Shown in pieces: positions 1-5,348 of a stretch of 6,977 nucleotides of DNA. The notes under the pieces are model-generated. The model was not told the origin of the DNA. It made no database searches and worked only from the letters and a program-made list of their open reading frames with translations. Every line of letters begins with the position of its first letter. The stretch's first letter is position 1. Origin of the DNA: Methanobacteriota archaeon. GTDB lineage: Archaea; Thermoplasmatota; Thermoplasmata; RBG-16-68-12. The DNA lies in the NCBI GenBank assembly GCA_005878415.1, contig VBMM01000189.1:1-6977 (forward strand), given 5' to 3'. The position numbers and the translations under genes were made by a program.

Positions 1-374
1 CGGCCCTGTTGGTCCTCGAAGAAGAACGCGACCGCGCTGGGCATCGCACGGAGTTTCACAAGGAAGTACCCGGGATCCTCGGGATCCCGCGTCGCAGGGG
101 ACGCGAAGAACAGGAGGCCGGCCTCGTGCCGGTACAGATGTCCGTCGACCTCCCGCAGCAGCGGGACGCGATGGCCGTCGTGGTCCATCGACACCTCGGC
201 GCGCGCGTCCGCCTCCCCGAGGATTCGATACGACGCCGCCCCGCTCCCCGCGACCTGGGAGAACGTCGCCCGCGAGGCGCCCCCTTCCCCCGCCTCGATC
301 CGCACGCGCAGGCGCATCGTCGCGAAGCCGAGATCGTAGATGCGATCGTCCGAGTCGACATAGCCGAGGATCAT
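1..374 (-). CDS. Unrecognised protein, 3' end cut by the window edge
   Basis: This is an open frame reading leftward from an ATG at 374-372 for 124 codons without a stop until the window ends, so the C-terminus is missing. I do not recognise the family. The visible part begins MILGYVDSDDRIYDLGF and has alternating hydrophobic and charged residues, as in beta-rich soluble proteins, then a segment GLLFFASPATRDPEDPGYF at about residues 86-104 and a run of phenylalanines (AVAFFFEDQQ) at about 114-123. There is no signal peptide or membrane helix. The start lies 10 bases after the stop of the aldo/keto reductase gene, and a GAGG that overlaps that stop sits 8 bases before the ATG, so the two are probably co-transcribed and the second translated from this Shine-Dalgarno site. 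The frame is preferred over its overlapping alternatives because its composition is balanced, whereas theirs are arginine- and serine-rich. Confidence 0.68.
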   Translation of the reverse strand, partial: MILGYVDSDDRIYDLGFATMRLRVRIEAGEGGASRATFSQVAGSGAASYRILGEADARAEVSMDHDGHRVPLLREVDGHLYRHEAGLLFFASPATRDPEDPGYFLVKLRAMPSAVAFFFEDQQG

Positions 375-384
375 CCCGGACGCC

Positions 385-1212
385 TCAGACGCCGAATCCT
401 TTCCGGAACTGCTCCGCGATCTCGCCGAGCTCGACTTGGGAGAAGCTCTCGAAGTCCGACACGGCACCGTACTCCGCGAGGTGCTCCTCCCGGTAGATGT
501 TCGGGATCACCGAGGCCACGGTCTCCTCGGAGAGGATGAACTTCAGCGCGGCCTGGGAGAGGCTCATCCCCTTCCCCTCGTAGATCCAGCTCAGGTTCGC
601 CGCCTGTTTCCGCGCTCGCTCGATCCACGCCGCATCCTTCACCTGGAGATCCCCGTCCGCGGGGAAGTGCACCGCGTCCGCGCTCGACTCGAGGACGCCC
701 CCGGCGTGCGGCGCGCGGATTGCCATCCCCTGATTGATCTCGAGCGCGACCGGGAAGAACTTGCGGATCCCGACGTAGCGGGCCTTCCCCTCCGACTTCA
801 GTGCTTCGAGGGTCTGCCAAACCCCGGCGTTCGCGACCGTCGCCGCATCGGGGTAGTGAAGCTGCAAGACGTCGACGTAGGACGAGGCGAGCCGATCGAG
901 GCTCGCGTCGAGCGACTTGCGTATCCCGGCCGGAGAGAAGTCGACTCCGCCGTCGGCGCGGCCGACCTTGCTCGAGATGATGACGAGCTCCCGTTTGTCC
1001 TGGAACGCCCGTCCGAGCAGCCGCTCCCCGCGGCCCGCCCCGTCCGTCGGCGCGACGTCGAAGTAGTTGATGCCCGCGTCGTACGCCTTGTGCAGCAAGT
1101 CGACGGCCTGGTCGTCGCTGAACTCGCCCCACCGGCCCGACGCGAGGGTCCAGACGCCGAACCCCACCTCCGAGACCTCGAGCTCGGACTTCCCCATCGG
1201 ACGATAGTTCAC
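385..1212 (-). CDS. Aldo/keto reductase family protein, probably with altered active site
   Basis: The protein is a TIM-barrel oxidoreductase of the aldo/keto reductase superfamily, which normally reduces carbonyls with NAD(P)H in the cytosol. With the GTG at 1212 it has 275 residues, below the usual 300-330. Barrel elements visible in order are EVGFGVWTL (15-23), INYFDVAP (48-55), ELVIISSKVG (75-84), VDVLQLHYPD (113-122), ARYVGI (144-149), GMAIRAPHAGGVLE (162-175) and ASVIPNIY (233-240). Of the catalytic tetrad, Asp52, Lys82 and His119 are present, but the tyrosine position is Asp57. The segment between YVGI and FFPVALE is nearly absent, where relatives carry one more strand and helix. The start was placed at GTG 1212 (GTG 1215 is equally possible) because the family begins about there and an AAATAC box lies 35 nt upstream; a longer ATG start at 1260 would lie upstream of that box. 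Substrate is unknown and activity is doubtful. Confidence 0.83.
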   Translation of the reverse strand: MNYRPMGKSELEVSEVGFGVWTLASGRWGEFSDDQAVDLLHKAYDAGINYFDVAPTDGAGRGERLLGRAFQDKRELVIISSKVGRADGGVDFSPAGIRKSLDASLDRLASSYVDVLQLHYPDAATVANAGVWQTLEALKSEGKARYVGIRKFFPVALEINQGMAIRAPHAGGVLESSADAVHFPADGDLQVKDAAWIERARKQAANLSWIYEGKGMSLSQAALKFILSEETVASVIPNIYREEHLAEYGAVSDFESFSQVELGEIAEQFRKGFGV

Positions 1213-1246
1213 CACGGGACCGCCATGGGACCACAAAGGGGCGGGC

Positions 1247-1252
1247 GTATTT
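1247..1252 (-). promoter_or_regulatory. TATA-like box of the aldo/keto reductase gene
   Basis: The minus strand reads GGTCAAATACGCCC here. The AAATAC core is centred about 34-37 nt before the two candidate GTG starts, which would give a leader of roughly 10-13 nt if transcription begins about 25 nt downstream of the box centre. The same core precedes the ATP-NAD kinase and threonine dehydrogenase genes, which supports it as a promoter element. Assignment is by pattern and spacing only. Confidence 0.5.
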
Positions 1253-1273
1253 GACCGCAACGCTCCGCGAGGG

Positions 1274-1564
1274 TCAGCGCCAGGACACGTAGAAGAGCGT
1301 CGAGAACCCGACGAGTTCCGCGGCGTTCAGGGCGAGCATCGGGACGGCCACGGGCGCCCCGAAGTTCTGGCTCATGATGATGTAGAAGTACACCGCGGCG
1401 AGGTTCTCGACCACGAAGAGGGCCGCGAACACGATGAGGCCGAGGGAGAAGGGGGACCGGAGGTGGCGGTAGTTTCCGACGTATACGTAGAGGAGGCCCG
1501 CGAGGACGGCGACGCTCGCGAGGGCGAGCCCGACGTCGATCACCCAAAAGGTCCCGAGCGCCAC
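1274..1564 (-). CDS. Small three-helix membrane protein
   Basis: A 96-residue hydrophobic protein with a GTG start at 1564 and a TGA stop at 1276-1274. Three membrane helices are visible: about residues 6-29 (ends LLYVYVG), 38-63 (contains VVENLAAVYFYII) and 72-94 (contains LNAAELVGFSTLFYV). A short basic loop, NYRHLRS at 31-37, joins the first two and probably faces the cytoplasm. Glu53, Asn54, Asn80 and Glu83 lie inside helices 2 and 3, which hints at a polar intramembrane site. I do not recognise a named family, though gene pairs of a winged-helix regulator with a three-helix small membrane protein of this kind occur in archaea. It lies 33 bases downstream of the regulator gene on the same strand. 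It also has a box of its own at that gene's stop codon, so it may be both co-transcribed and separately transcribed. Confidence 0.72.
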   Translation of the reverse strand: MALGTFWVIDVGLALASVAVLAGLLYVYVGNYRHLRSPFSLGLIVFAALFVVENLAAVYFYIIMSQNFGAPVAVPMLALNAAELVGFSTLFYVSWR

Positions 1565-1593
1565 GTTAGCCCTCGCCGAGTCGGATGCGCGCC

Positions 1594-1599
1594 ATATTT
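1594..1599 (-). promoter_or_regulatory. TATA-like box of the small membrane protein gene
   Basis: The minus strand reads AGTAAATATGGC, with the AAATAT core overlapping the TAA stop of the upstream regulator gene. Its centre is about 32 nt before the GTG start of the membrane protein, leaving a leader of about 8 nt under usual archaeal spacing. The overlap with a stop codon makes the A/T content partly expected, so confidence is moderate. Confidence 0.4.
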
Positions 1600-1894
1600 A
1601 CTTTTCCCCAAGGCGGGTCTCGATGCGCCGCCAGATCTCCAGGAAGTCGTCGAAGTGCACTTGGAGCCGGGGCGACAGCGAGTACAGGGTGCCGTACCCC
1701 TCGTTCCCGAGCGTCATCACGCAGTCGTTCTCCCGGAGCACTTGCAAGTGATGGCGAACCGTTTTGTAGTCGAGACCGAGTTGGCCTGCGAGGTCGTTCG
1801 CGTTGTACGGACGGTCGTGGAGCGTCCGCAAGATCCGCGCGCGGTTGATGCCCCCGCGGGTCGCCGCGATGAGGTACCACAACCGCTTGTCCAT
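1598..1894 (-). CDS. ArsR-like winged helix-turn-helix transcriptional regulator
   Basis: A small DNA-binding protein of 98 residues from the ATG at 1894, typical in size for single-domain archaeal ArsR-like regulators. The N-terminal helix MDKRLWYLIAATRGG leads into RARILRTLHDRPYNAN, then the helix-turn-helix with positioning helix DLAGQLG (34-40) and recognition helix DYKTVRHHLQVL (42-53), then a beta wing of about residues 58-74 containing GNEGYGTLYSLSP. The C-terminal helix (79-96) probably forms the dimer interface. Only one cysteine (Cys58) is present, so metal sensing by a cysteine cluster is unlikely. An in-frame ATG at 1945 would add 17 residues and would be nearly leaderless relative to the palindromic TATA box; I chose 1894 because the domain begins there. 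It is divergent from the prenyltransferase gene and followed by the membrane protein gene, so these two and itself are the likely targets. Confidence 0.85.
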   Translation of the reverse strand: MDKRLWYLIAATRGGINRARILRTLHDRPYNANDLAGQLGLDYKTVRHHLQVLRENDCVMTLGNEGYGTLYSLSPRLQVHFDDFLEIWRRIETRLGEK

Positions 1895-1961
1895 GAAGCC
1901 GCGCGCCCATCCGTTCTTCGACAAAGTCGGCCGCGGCGCGGGCATCGAACACCGCATCCCC

Positions 1962-1989
1962 GAACGTTCTAATATTACTATCGAAATAG
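1962..1989. promoter_or_regulatory. Candidate operator: three adjacent small palindromes
   Basis: Within the 100-base divergent region lie, without gaps, GAACGTTC (1962-1969, perfect palindrome), TAATATTA (1970-1977, perfect palindrome) and CTATCGAAATAG (1978-1989, arms CTAT and ATAG). Their position over the only TATA-like element between the regulator and the prenyltransferase gene fits an operator for a dimeric winged-helix regulator controlling both directions. The palindromes are seen directly; the role is inferred. Confidence 0.45.
1970..1977. promoter_or_regulatory. Palindromic TATA box, possibly used in both directions
   Basis: TAATATTA is identical on both strands. On the plus strand its centre is 21-25 nt before the prenyltransferase start (ATG 1995 or GTG 1998), which fits a leaderless mRNA. 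On the minus strand the same spacing would place the transcription start near 1949, just before an in-frame ATG at 1945 of the regulator frame and about 55 nt before the ATG at 1894. Confidence 0.55.
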
Positions 1990-1994
1990 TCAAA

Positions 1995-3047
1995 ATGGTG
2001 GCGTCCGTCCCGGTCCAACGGCCGTGGAAACGCAAGGCGCTCGGGTGGTTCCTCGAGTTCCGTCTCATCCCGGTCCTCCTGTGGTCATTCACAGCGGTCG
2101 TCCTGGGGACCGCGATGGCCTTCGCCGTCGCGGGGACGTTCGACCCGCTCTGGTTCGTGGTGGCCCTCGCCCTCGGCGGGCTCGTTCAGGGTTGGGAGAC
2201 GCACGCCGTCAACGAGATCTACGATTGGCGGAGCGGCACGGACCAGATCGGCCTCCGCGCGCTATCCGGCGGGAGCAAGGTCCGGAACATGGGCCTCCTC
2301 GATGAACGGGATCTCTGGCGGATCTACGCCTGGGCGACGCTCGGCGTCGCCGCGTTGACGATCTGGGTCGTCGTGGCCCGCGCACCGTGGCTCGCCCTGA
2401 TCATCGTCGCCGGGTACCTGATCGGCCTCGCCTACACCGTCCCGCCGATCGCGATGTCCTACCGGCCCTTCGCCGGAGAGTGGCTGGGCGGGTTTCCCGG
2501 CGTTTTGCTGTCGGGCCTCGGCGCGTACGCGATCCAGGCGCTATCCCTCTCGCCCGCGGCGGCGATCGCCTTAGCGGCCCACGCGCTCGTGTGTACGGGG
2601 ATGCTCGTCGTCCATCACTACGCCGACGCCCCGATGGACGCGGCGGCGGTCCCCCCGAAGCGGACGACCGTCGTCGCCCTCGGGTTCCGGAACGCGAAGC
2701 GGTATGCCGCGGGGATGGCGGGCGCGGCCGTCCTCCTCGACCTCTGGCTGGCCGTTACCTTCCATCACGCGTTCTTCTTCGCCGCGGTCCTCACATTCCC
2801 GACCATCTGGTACCATCTGCGGATCAACCCCACGAACCTGGAGTCGACGACCCGCAACGAACTTCGGGTCATCCAACTCGGCATCGCCGCAGGCCTATCG
2901 ACGTCGGTGCTGCTCGCGCCGATCCTGTGGCCGCTCCTCCCTCTCGCTGCACTCGGGTATTTCGCCCACCTCGTCGTGGTGGCACCGCCCGCCGCTCTCG
3001 CACGCGCCTGGCGTCGCGCTCCCGTGGCGCAATCCCGGAACCGCTGA
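1995..3047 (+). CDS. UbiA superfamily membrane prenyltransferase, MenA-like
   Basis: An integral membrane enzyme of 350 residues that transfers an isoprenoid chain from its diphosphate to an acceptor. The first Mg-diphosphate motif is Asn73-EIY-Asp77-WRSGT-Asp83, followed by GLRALSGGSKV (86-96), an arrangement most like the MenA-type branch (quinone biosynthesis). A loop YTVPPIAMSYRPFAGEW (147-163) is typical of the superfamily, and the second motif is Asp211-APM-Asp215 followed by KRTTVVALG (222-230). About eight to nine hydrophobic helices are visible, for example near 24-46, 52-66, 112-130, 131-148, 164-182, 186-208, 238-256, 258-275 and 296-330. The start at ATG 1995 (GTG 1998 is also possible) sits at leaderless distance from the TATA box; the frame is open further upstream, but those residues do not look like protein of this family. 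The acceptor cannot be told from sequence: naphthoquinone, another quinone precursor or a lipid are all possible. Confidence 0.85.
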   Translation: MVASVPVQRPWKRKALGWFLEFRLIPVLLWSFTAVVLGTAMAFAVAGTFDPLWFVVALALGGLVQGWETHAVNEIYDWRSGTDQIGLRALSGGSKVRNMGLLDERDLWRIYAWATLGVAALTIWVVVARAPWLALIIVAGYLIGLAYTVPPIAMSYRPFAGEWLGGFPGVLLSGLGAYAIQALSLSPAAAIALAAHALVCTGMLVVHHYADAPMDAAAVPPKRTTVVALGFRNAKRYAAGMAGAAVLLDLWLAVTFHHAFFFAAVLTFPTIWYHLRINPTNLESTTRNELRVIQLGIAAGLSTSVLLAPILWPLLPLAALGYFAHLVVVAPPAALARAWRRAPVAQSRNR

Positions 3048-3065
3048 CGTGTCCTCGGAAGAGCG

Positions 3066-3071
3066 AAATAC
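3066..3071 (+). promoter_or_regulatory. TATA-like box of the ATP-NAD kinase gene
   Basis: The sequence GCGAAATACGG lies in the 45-base gap after the prenyltransferase stop. The AAATAC core is centred about 25 nt before the GTG start at 3093, so the mRNA would begin at or next to the start codon. No Shine-Dalgarno sequence is seen before that GTG, which agrees with a leaderless transcript. Confidence 0.55.
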
Positions 3072-3092
3072 GGCGGGGGGTCTGCGGACGTC

Positions 3093-4232
3093 GTGCGGCG
3101 CCTCGGATTCATCGTGAACCCGATCGCGGGGATGGGAGGCCGGGTCGGCCTGAAAGGGACCGACGGCGTTGTCGACGAGGCCCGGGCGGCGGGCGCGGAT
3201 CCCGTTGCGCCGACCCGAGCGCGCGCCTTCGCGGAGACGATCCTCGCACTCTCCCGCGGCGATCCGTCGCTCTCGATCCGGTGGCTCACGGCCGCAGGAC
3301 CGATGGGCATGGAACCGCTGGGAGCGGCGGGCGTCGACGAGGAGCGGTGTGAAATCATCAACCGACCTCCCGAGCCGACGACTGCCGAGGATACGCGGCG
3401 CGCGGTCGAGGCGTGCATCGACCGGGGCGCGGAGCTCGTCCTGTTCTGCGGCGGTGACGGGACGGCGCGGGACGTCGCGGAATCGGCGAGGGATCGCGCC
3501 CCGATCCTCGGGATCCCGGCGGGCGTCAAGATGTATTCGGCCGTGTTCGCGGTATCGCCGCAGGCGGCCGCCGAGCTGACCCTCGCCTACCTTCGGGGCC
3601 GCCTCCGCATCGGGTCGGCGGAAATCCTGGACCTCGACGAGGACGCGTACCGCCGAGGCGAATGGCGCATCGCGCTGGTCGGGACCGCGAAGACGCTCGT
3701 GGAACCAACCCTGGTCCAGGCGGGAAAGCTCCAGGTCGCGGAGGTGACCGAAGAGTCCACGCGCGAGGAACTCGCGGACCACTTTCGCGAGCTGTTCGCG
3801 GCCGAACCGGATACGCTCTTCTTCCTCGGTCCGGGCTCGACGATCGCATCGATTGCGACCGTCCTGGGCCTCGAGAAAACCCTGCTCGGTATCGATGCGG
3901 TCCTCGGCGGTCGAACCGTCGCGAAGGACGTGGACGAGCGGTCCCTCCTGCGTTTGCTCGATCAACATCCGAAGGCGAAGCTGGTCGTCAGCCCGATCGG
4001 TGCGCAGGGCTTCTTACTGGGACGCGGGAACCCCGAGGCGAGCCCGGACGTCCTCCGACGGATCGGGACGCGGAACGTGATCGCCGTCGCGACGCCCGCC
4101 AAGCTCGCGATGACGCCGGTGCTGCGGGTCGACACGGGCGATGCGGCGCTCGACGAGGAATTCCGCCGCCGCGAGTATCTGTTCGTCCTGATCGGATATC
4201 GCACGTCGAAGCTCCACCCGATCCAACGCTGA
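3093..4232 (+). CDS. ATP-NAD kinase family protein (COG3199 type)
   Basis: A 379-residue soluble protein of the long archaeal/bacterial ATP-NAD kinase family, related to NAD kinases, which phosphorylate NAD to NADP using ATP. The N-terminal signature GFIVNPIAGMGGRVGLKGTD (5-24) is characteristic of this family. The nucleotide-binding motif GGDGT is at 120-124 (Asp122 the expected catalytic or metal-linked residue), preceded by the strand ELVLFC. ILGIPAGVKMYSAVFAVSP (138-156) follows, and later LFFLGPGSTIASI (242-254), LGIDAVLGG (265-273) and SPIGAQGFLLGRGNPE (300-315) complete the C-terminal domain. Length matches the family. The start is GTG at 3093, placed by its promoter box and by the first strand RRLGFIVNP. 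It stands 69 bases before the threonine dehydrogenase gene on the same strand. NAD kinase activity of this subfamily is assigned by homology; another phosphoryl acceptor cannot be excluded. Confidence 0.85.
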   Translation: MRRLGFIVNPIAGMGGRVGLKGTDGVVDEARAAGADPVAPTRARAFAETILALSRGDPSLSIRWLTAAGPMGMEPLGAAGVDEERCEIINRPPEPTTAEDTRRAVEACIDRGAELVLFCGGDGTARDVAESARDRAPILGIPAGVKMYSAVFAVSPQAAAELTLAYLRGRLRIGSAEILDLDEDAYRRGEWRIALVGTAKTLVEPTLVQAGKLQVAEVTEESTREELADHFRELFAAEPDTLFFLGPGSTIASIATVLGLEKTLLGIDAVLGGRTVAKDVDERSLLRLLDQHPKAKLVVSPIGAQGFLLGRGNPEASPDVLRRIGTRNVIAVATPAKLAMTPVLRVDTGDAALDEEFRRREYLFVLIGYRTSKLHPIQR

Positions 4233-4257
4233 CGCGCGGCTGAAGGGAACCAAGTTG

Positions 4258-4263
4258 AAATAC
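4258..4263 (+). promoter_or_regulatory. TATA-like box of the threonine dehydrogenase operon
   Basis: The sequence GTTGAAATACCCC in the 69-base gap after the ATP-NAD kinase gene contains the same AAATAC core seen before two other genes here. With usual spacing transcription would start near 4285, giving a leader of about 17 nt to ATG 4302 or about 29 nt to ATG 4314. It overlaps by one base the left arm of an inverted repeat, so a regulator bound there could block initiation. Confidence 0.5.
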
Positions 4264-4291
4264 CCCGGTCCCATGCGAGGCACGACCGGGG
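4263..4291 (+). repeat. Inverted repeat between promoter box and threonine dehydrogenase start
   Basis: CCCCGGTC (4263-4270) and GACCGGGG (4284-4291) are perfect 8-base inverted copies separated by 13 bases, so the arm centres are 21 bp apart, two turns of DNA. The left arm touches the TATA-like box and the right arm covers the predicted transcription start. This suits an operator for a dimeric repressor. If transcription started further upstream it could instead form an RNA hairpin; it has no T-tract after it, so a terminator is unlikely. Confidence 0.5.
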
Positions 4292-4301
4292 GAATTCGCG
4301 C

Positions 4302-5348
4302 ATGGCCGGCACAATGAAGGCCGCGGTAAAATCGAGGGCGTCGCCGCGGAGCACGGAAATTCGATCGGTCCCGATCCCAGAGCCCGGCCCCGCGGAGGTC
4401 CTAATCCGCGTGGAGGTCTCATCGATCTGCGGGACGGACGTGCACATCTTCGACTGGGACGCGTGGGCGCAAGCCCGGATCAAGGTGCCGCTCATCCAGG
4501 GACATGAGTTCGCGGGGCGCATCGAGCGGCTCGGCTCGGAGGTGACGGGGCTCGACAAAGGCGCATACGTGAGCGCGGAGGGCCACGTCGCGTGCGGCCG
4601 TTGTCACATGTGTCGCACGGGCAACGCGCACGTCTGCAAGACCGTGTCGATCCTCGGGATCGACCGGGACGGCGCCTTTGCGGAGTACCTCAAGGTCCCC
4701 GCGACGAACGTGATCGTGAACGACCCGGATCTTCCGCCGGAGCTCGCCACGATGCAAGATCCTCTGGGCAACGCGGTGTACACGGTCACGAACGCGAACG
4801 TGCCCGGGAAGACCGTCGCGATTTTCGGACTCGGACCGATCGGCCTGATGGCCGTCTCCCTGTGTCGCGCGATGGCCGCCGCGCGGGTCATCGCGATCGG
4901 CCACACGAACCGATATCGGATGGACCTCGCGAAGGAGGTCGGGGCGCACCACGTGCTCGCGTCGAAGGCCACCCTCGTCGACGAGATCAACGACCTGACA
5001 TCGGGCGAGGGCGTCGACGAGGTCCTTGAGATGTCGGGGAGCGAGCAGGCGCTCCGGCAGGCGCTCGAGATCGTCCGCCCGGCGGGGGGCATCCACATCC
5101 TCGGGTTCTACACGAAGGACGTAACGATCCCGATGTCGGAGCTCGTGACGAAAGGCGCGTCGATCCACGGGATCCACGGCCGGCTGATGTTCAAGACGTG
5201 GGAGCAGATGGGCGGCCTCCTGAAGAGCGGCAACGTGAATTTGCGGCCGCTCCTGACGCACAAGTTCCCGCTCGACCGGTACGACGAGGCGATGGACGTG
5301 ATGCGGAGCGGCAACTGCGGCAAGGTCGCGTTCCCGATGGAGGGATGA
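4302..5348 (+). CDS. tdh: L-threonine 3-dehydrogenase (zinc-dependent)
   Basis: Oxidises L-threonine to 2-amino-3-ketobutyrate, the first step of conversion to glycine. It is a cytosolic medium-chain dehydrogenase of 348 residues, the normal length. Catalytic zinc site residues are Cys43 (in SICGTDVHIF) and His68-Glu69 (in QGHEFAG); the structural zinc lobe has Cys98, Cys101, Cys104 and Cys112. QDPLGNAVYT (152-161) and the C-terminal GRLMFKTW, LLTHKFPLDRYDEAMDVM and MRSGNCGKV stretches are typical of this enzyme rather than of other dehydrogenases. The cofactor fold has GLGPIG (176-181). Where NAD-dependent relatives have Asp or Glu after the second strand, this protein has AIGHTNRYR (198-206) with His201, suggesting NADP preference. 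The start could also be ATG 4314, giving the usual opening MKAAVK; neither has a strong ribosome binding site. The gene overlaps the next by ATGA and so is in one operon with it. Confidence 0.9.
   Translation: MAGTMKAAVKSRASPRSTEIRSVPIPEPGPAEVLIRVEVSSICGTDVHIFDWDAWAQARIKVPLIQGHEFAGRIERLGSEVTGLDKGAYVSAEGHVACGRCHMCRTGNAHVCKTVSILGIDRDGAFAEYLKVPATNVIVNDPDLPPELATMQDPLGNAVYTVTNANVPGKTVAIFGLGPIGLMAVSLCRAMAAARVIAIGHTNRYRMDLAKEVGAHHVLASKATLVDEINDLTSGEGVDEVLEMSGSEQALRQALEIVRPAGGIHILGFYTKDVTIPMSELVTKGASIHGIHGRLMFKTWEQMGGLLKSGNVNLRPLLTHKFPLDRYDEAMDVMRSGNCGKVAFPMEG
5339..5344 (+). promoter_or_regulatory. Shine-Dalgarno sequence inside the end of tdh
   Basis: GGAGGG directly touches ATG 5345 but lies 6 bases before an in-frame GTG at 5351. 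The normal spacing therefore favours GTG 5351 as the ribosome start of the acetyltransferase, two codons later than the ATG. It is the clearest ribosome binding site in the window, as expected for an internal operon gene that cannot use leaderless initiation. Confidence 0.5.

Noticed and set aside
71..88. Nested repeat of CGGGATCC and GGGATCCC resembling a hairpin
   Set aside because: It lies within the coding frame of the left-edge gene and is explained by its Arg-Asp-Pro-Glu-Asp-Pro-Gly codons; there is no other sign of a regulatory role.
371..1254. Long open frames in other phases across the reductase and elsewhere
   Set aside because: They are rich in Arg, Pro and Gly, lack any domain pattern, and are the expected shadows of high-GC genes.
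1803..1994. Longer upstream start for the prenyltransferase frame
   Set aside because: The added residues overlap the regulator gene and its promoter, do not look like a UbiA N-terminus, and would begin upstream of the TATA box.
3093..4232. Diacylglycerol or sphingosine kinase identity for the GGDGT protein
   Set aside because: The motif is shared, but the N-terminal NPIAGMGGRVGLKGTD and the C-terminal SPIGAQGFLLGRGN stretches are specific to the COG3199 ATP-NAD kinase family.
4263..4291. Inverted repeat as a transcription terminator of the ATP-NAD kinase gene
   Set aside because: There is no T-rich tract after it, and it lies downstream of the tdh promoter box, so a control site fits better.
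4755..4763. Asp153 of threonine dehydrogenase in place of the glutamate found in some archaeal enzymes (QDPLGNAV against QEPLGNAV)
   Set aside because: As I recall it, the E. coli enzyme also has Asp here (FDPFGNAVHT), so it is normal variation and not a lost zinc ligand.
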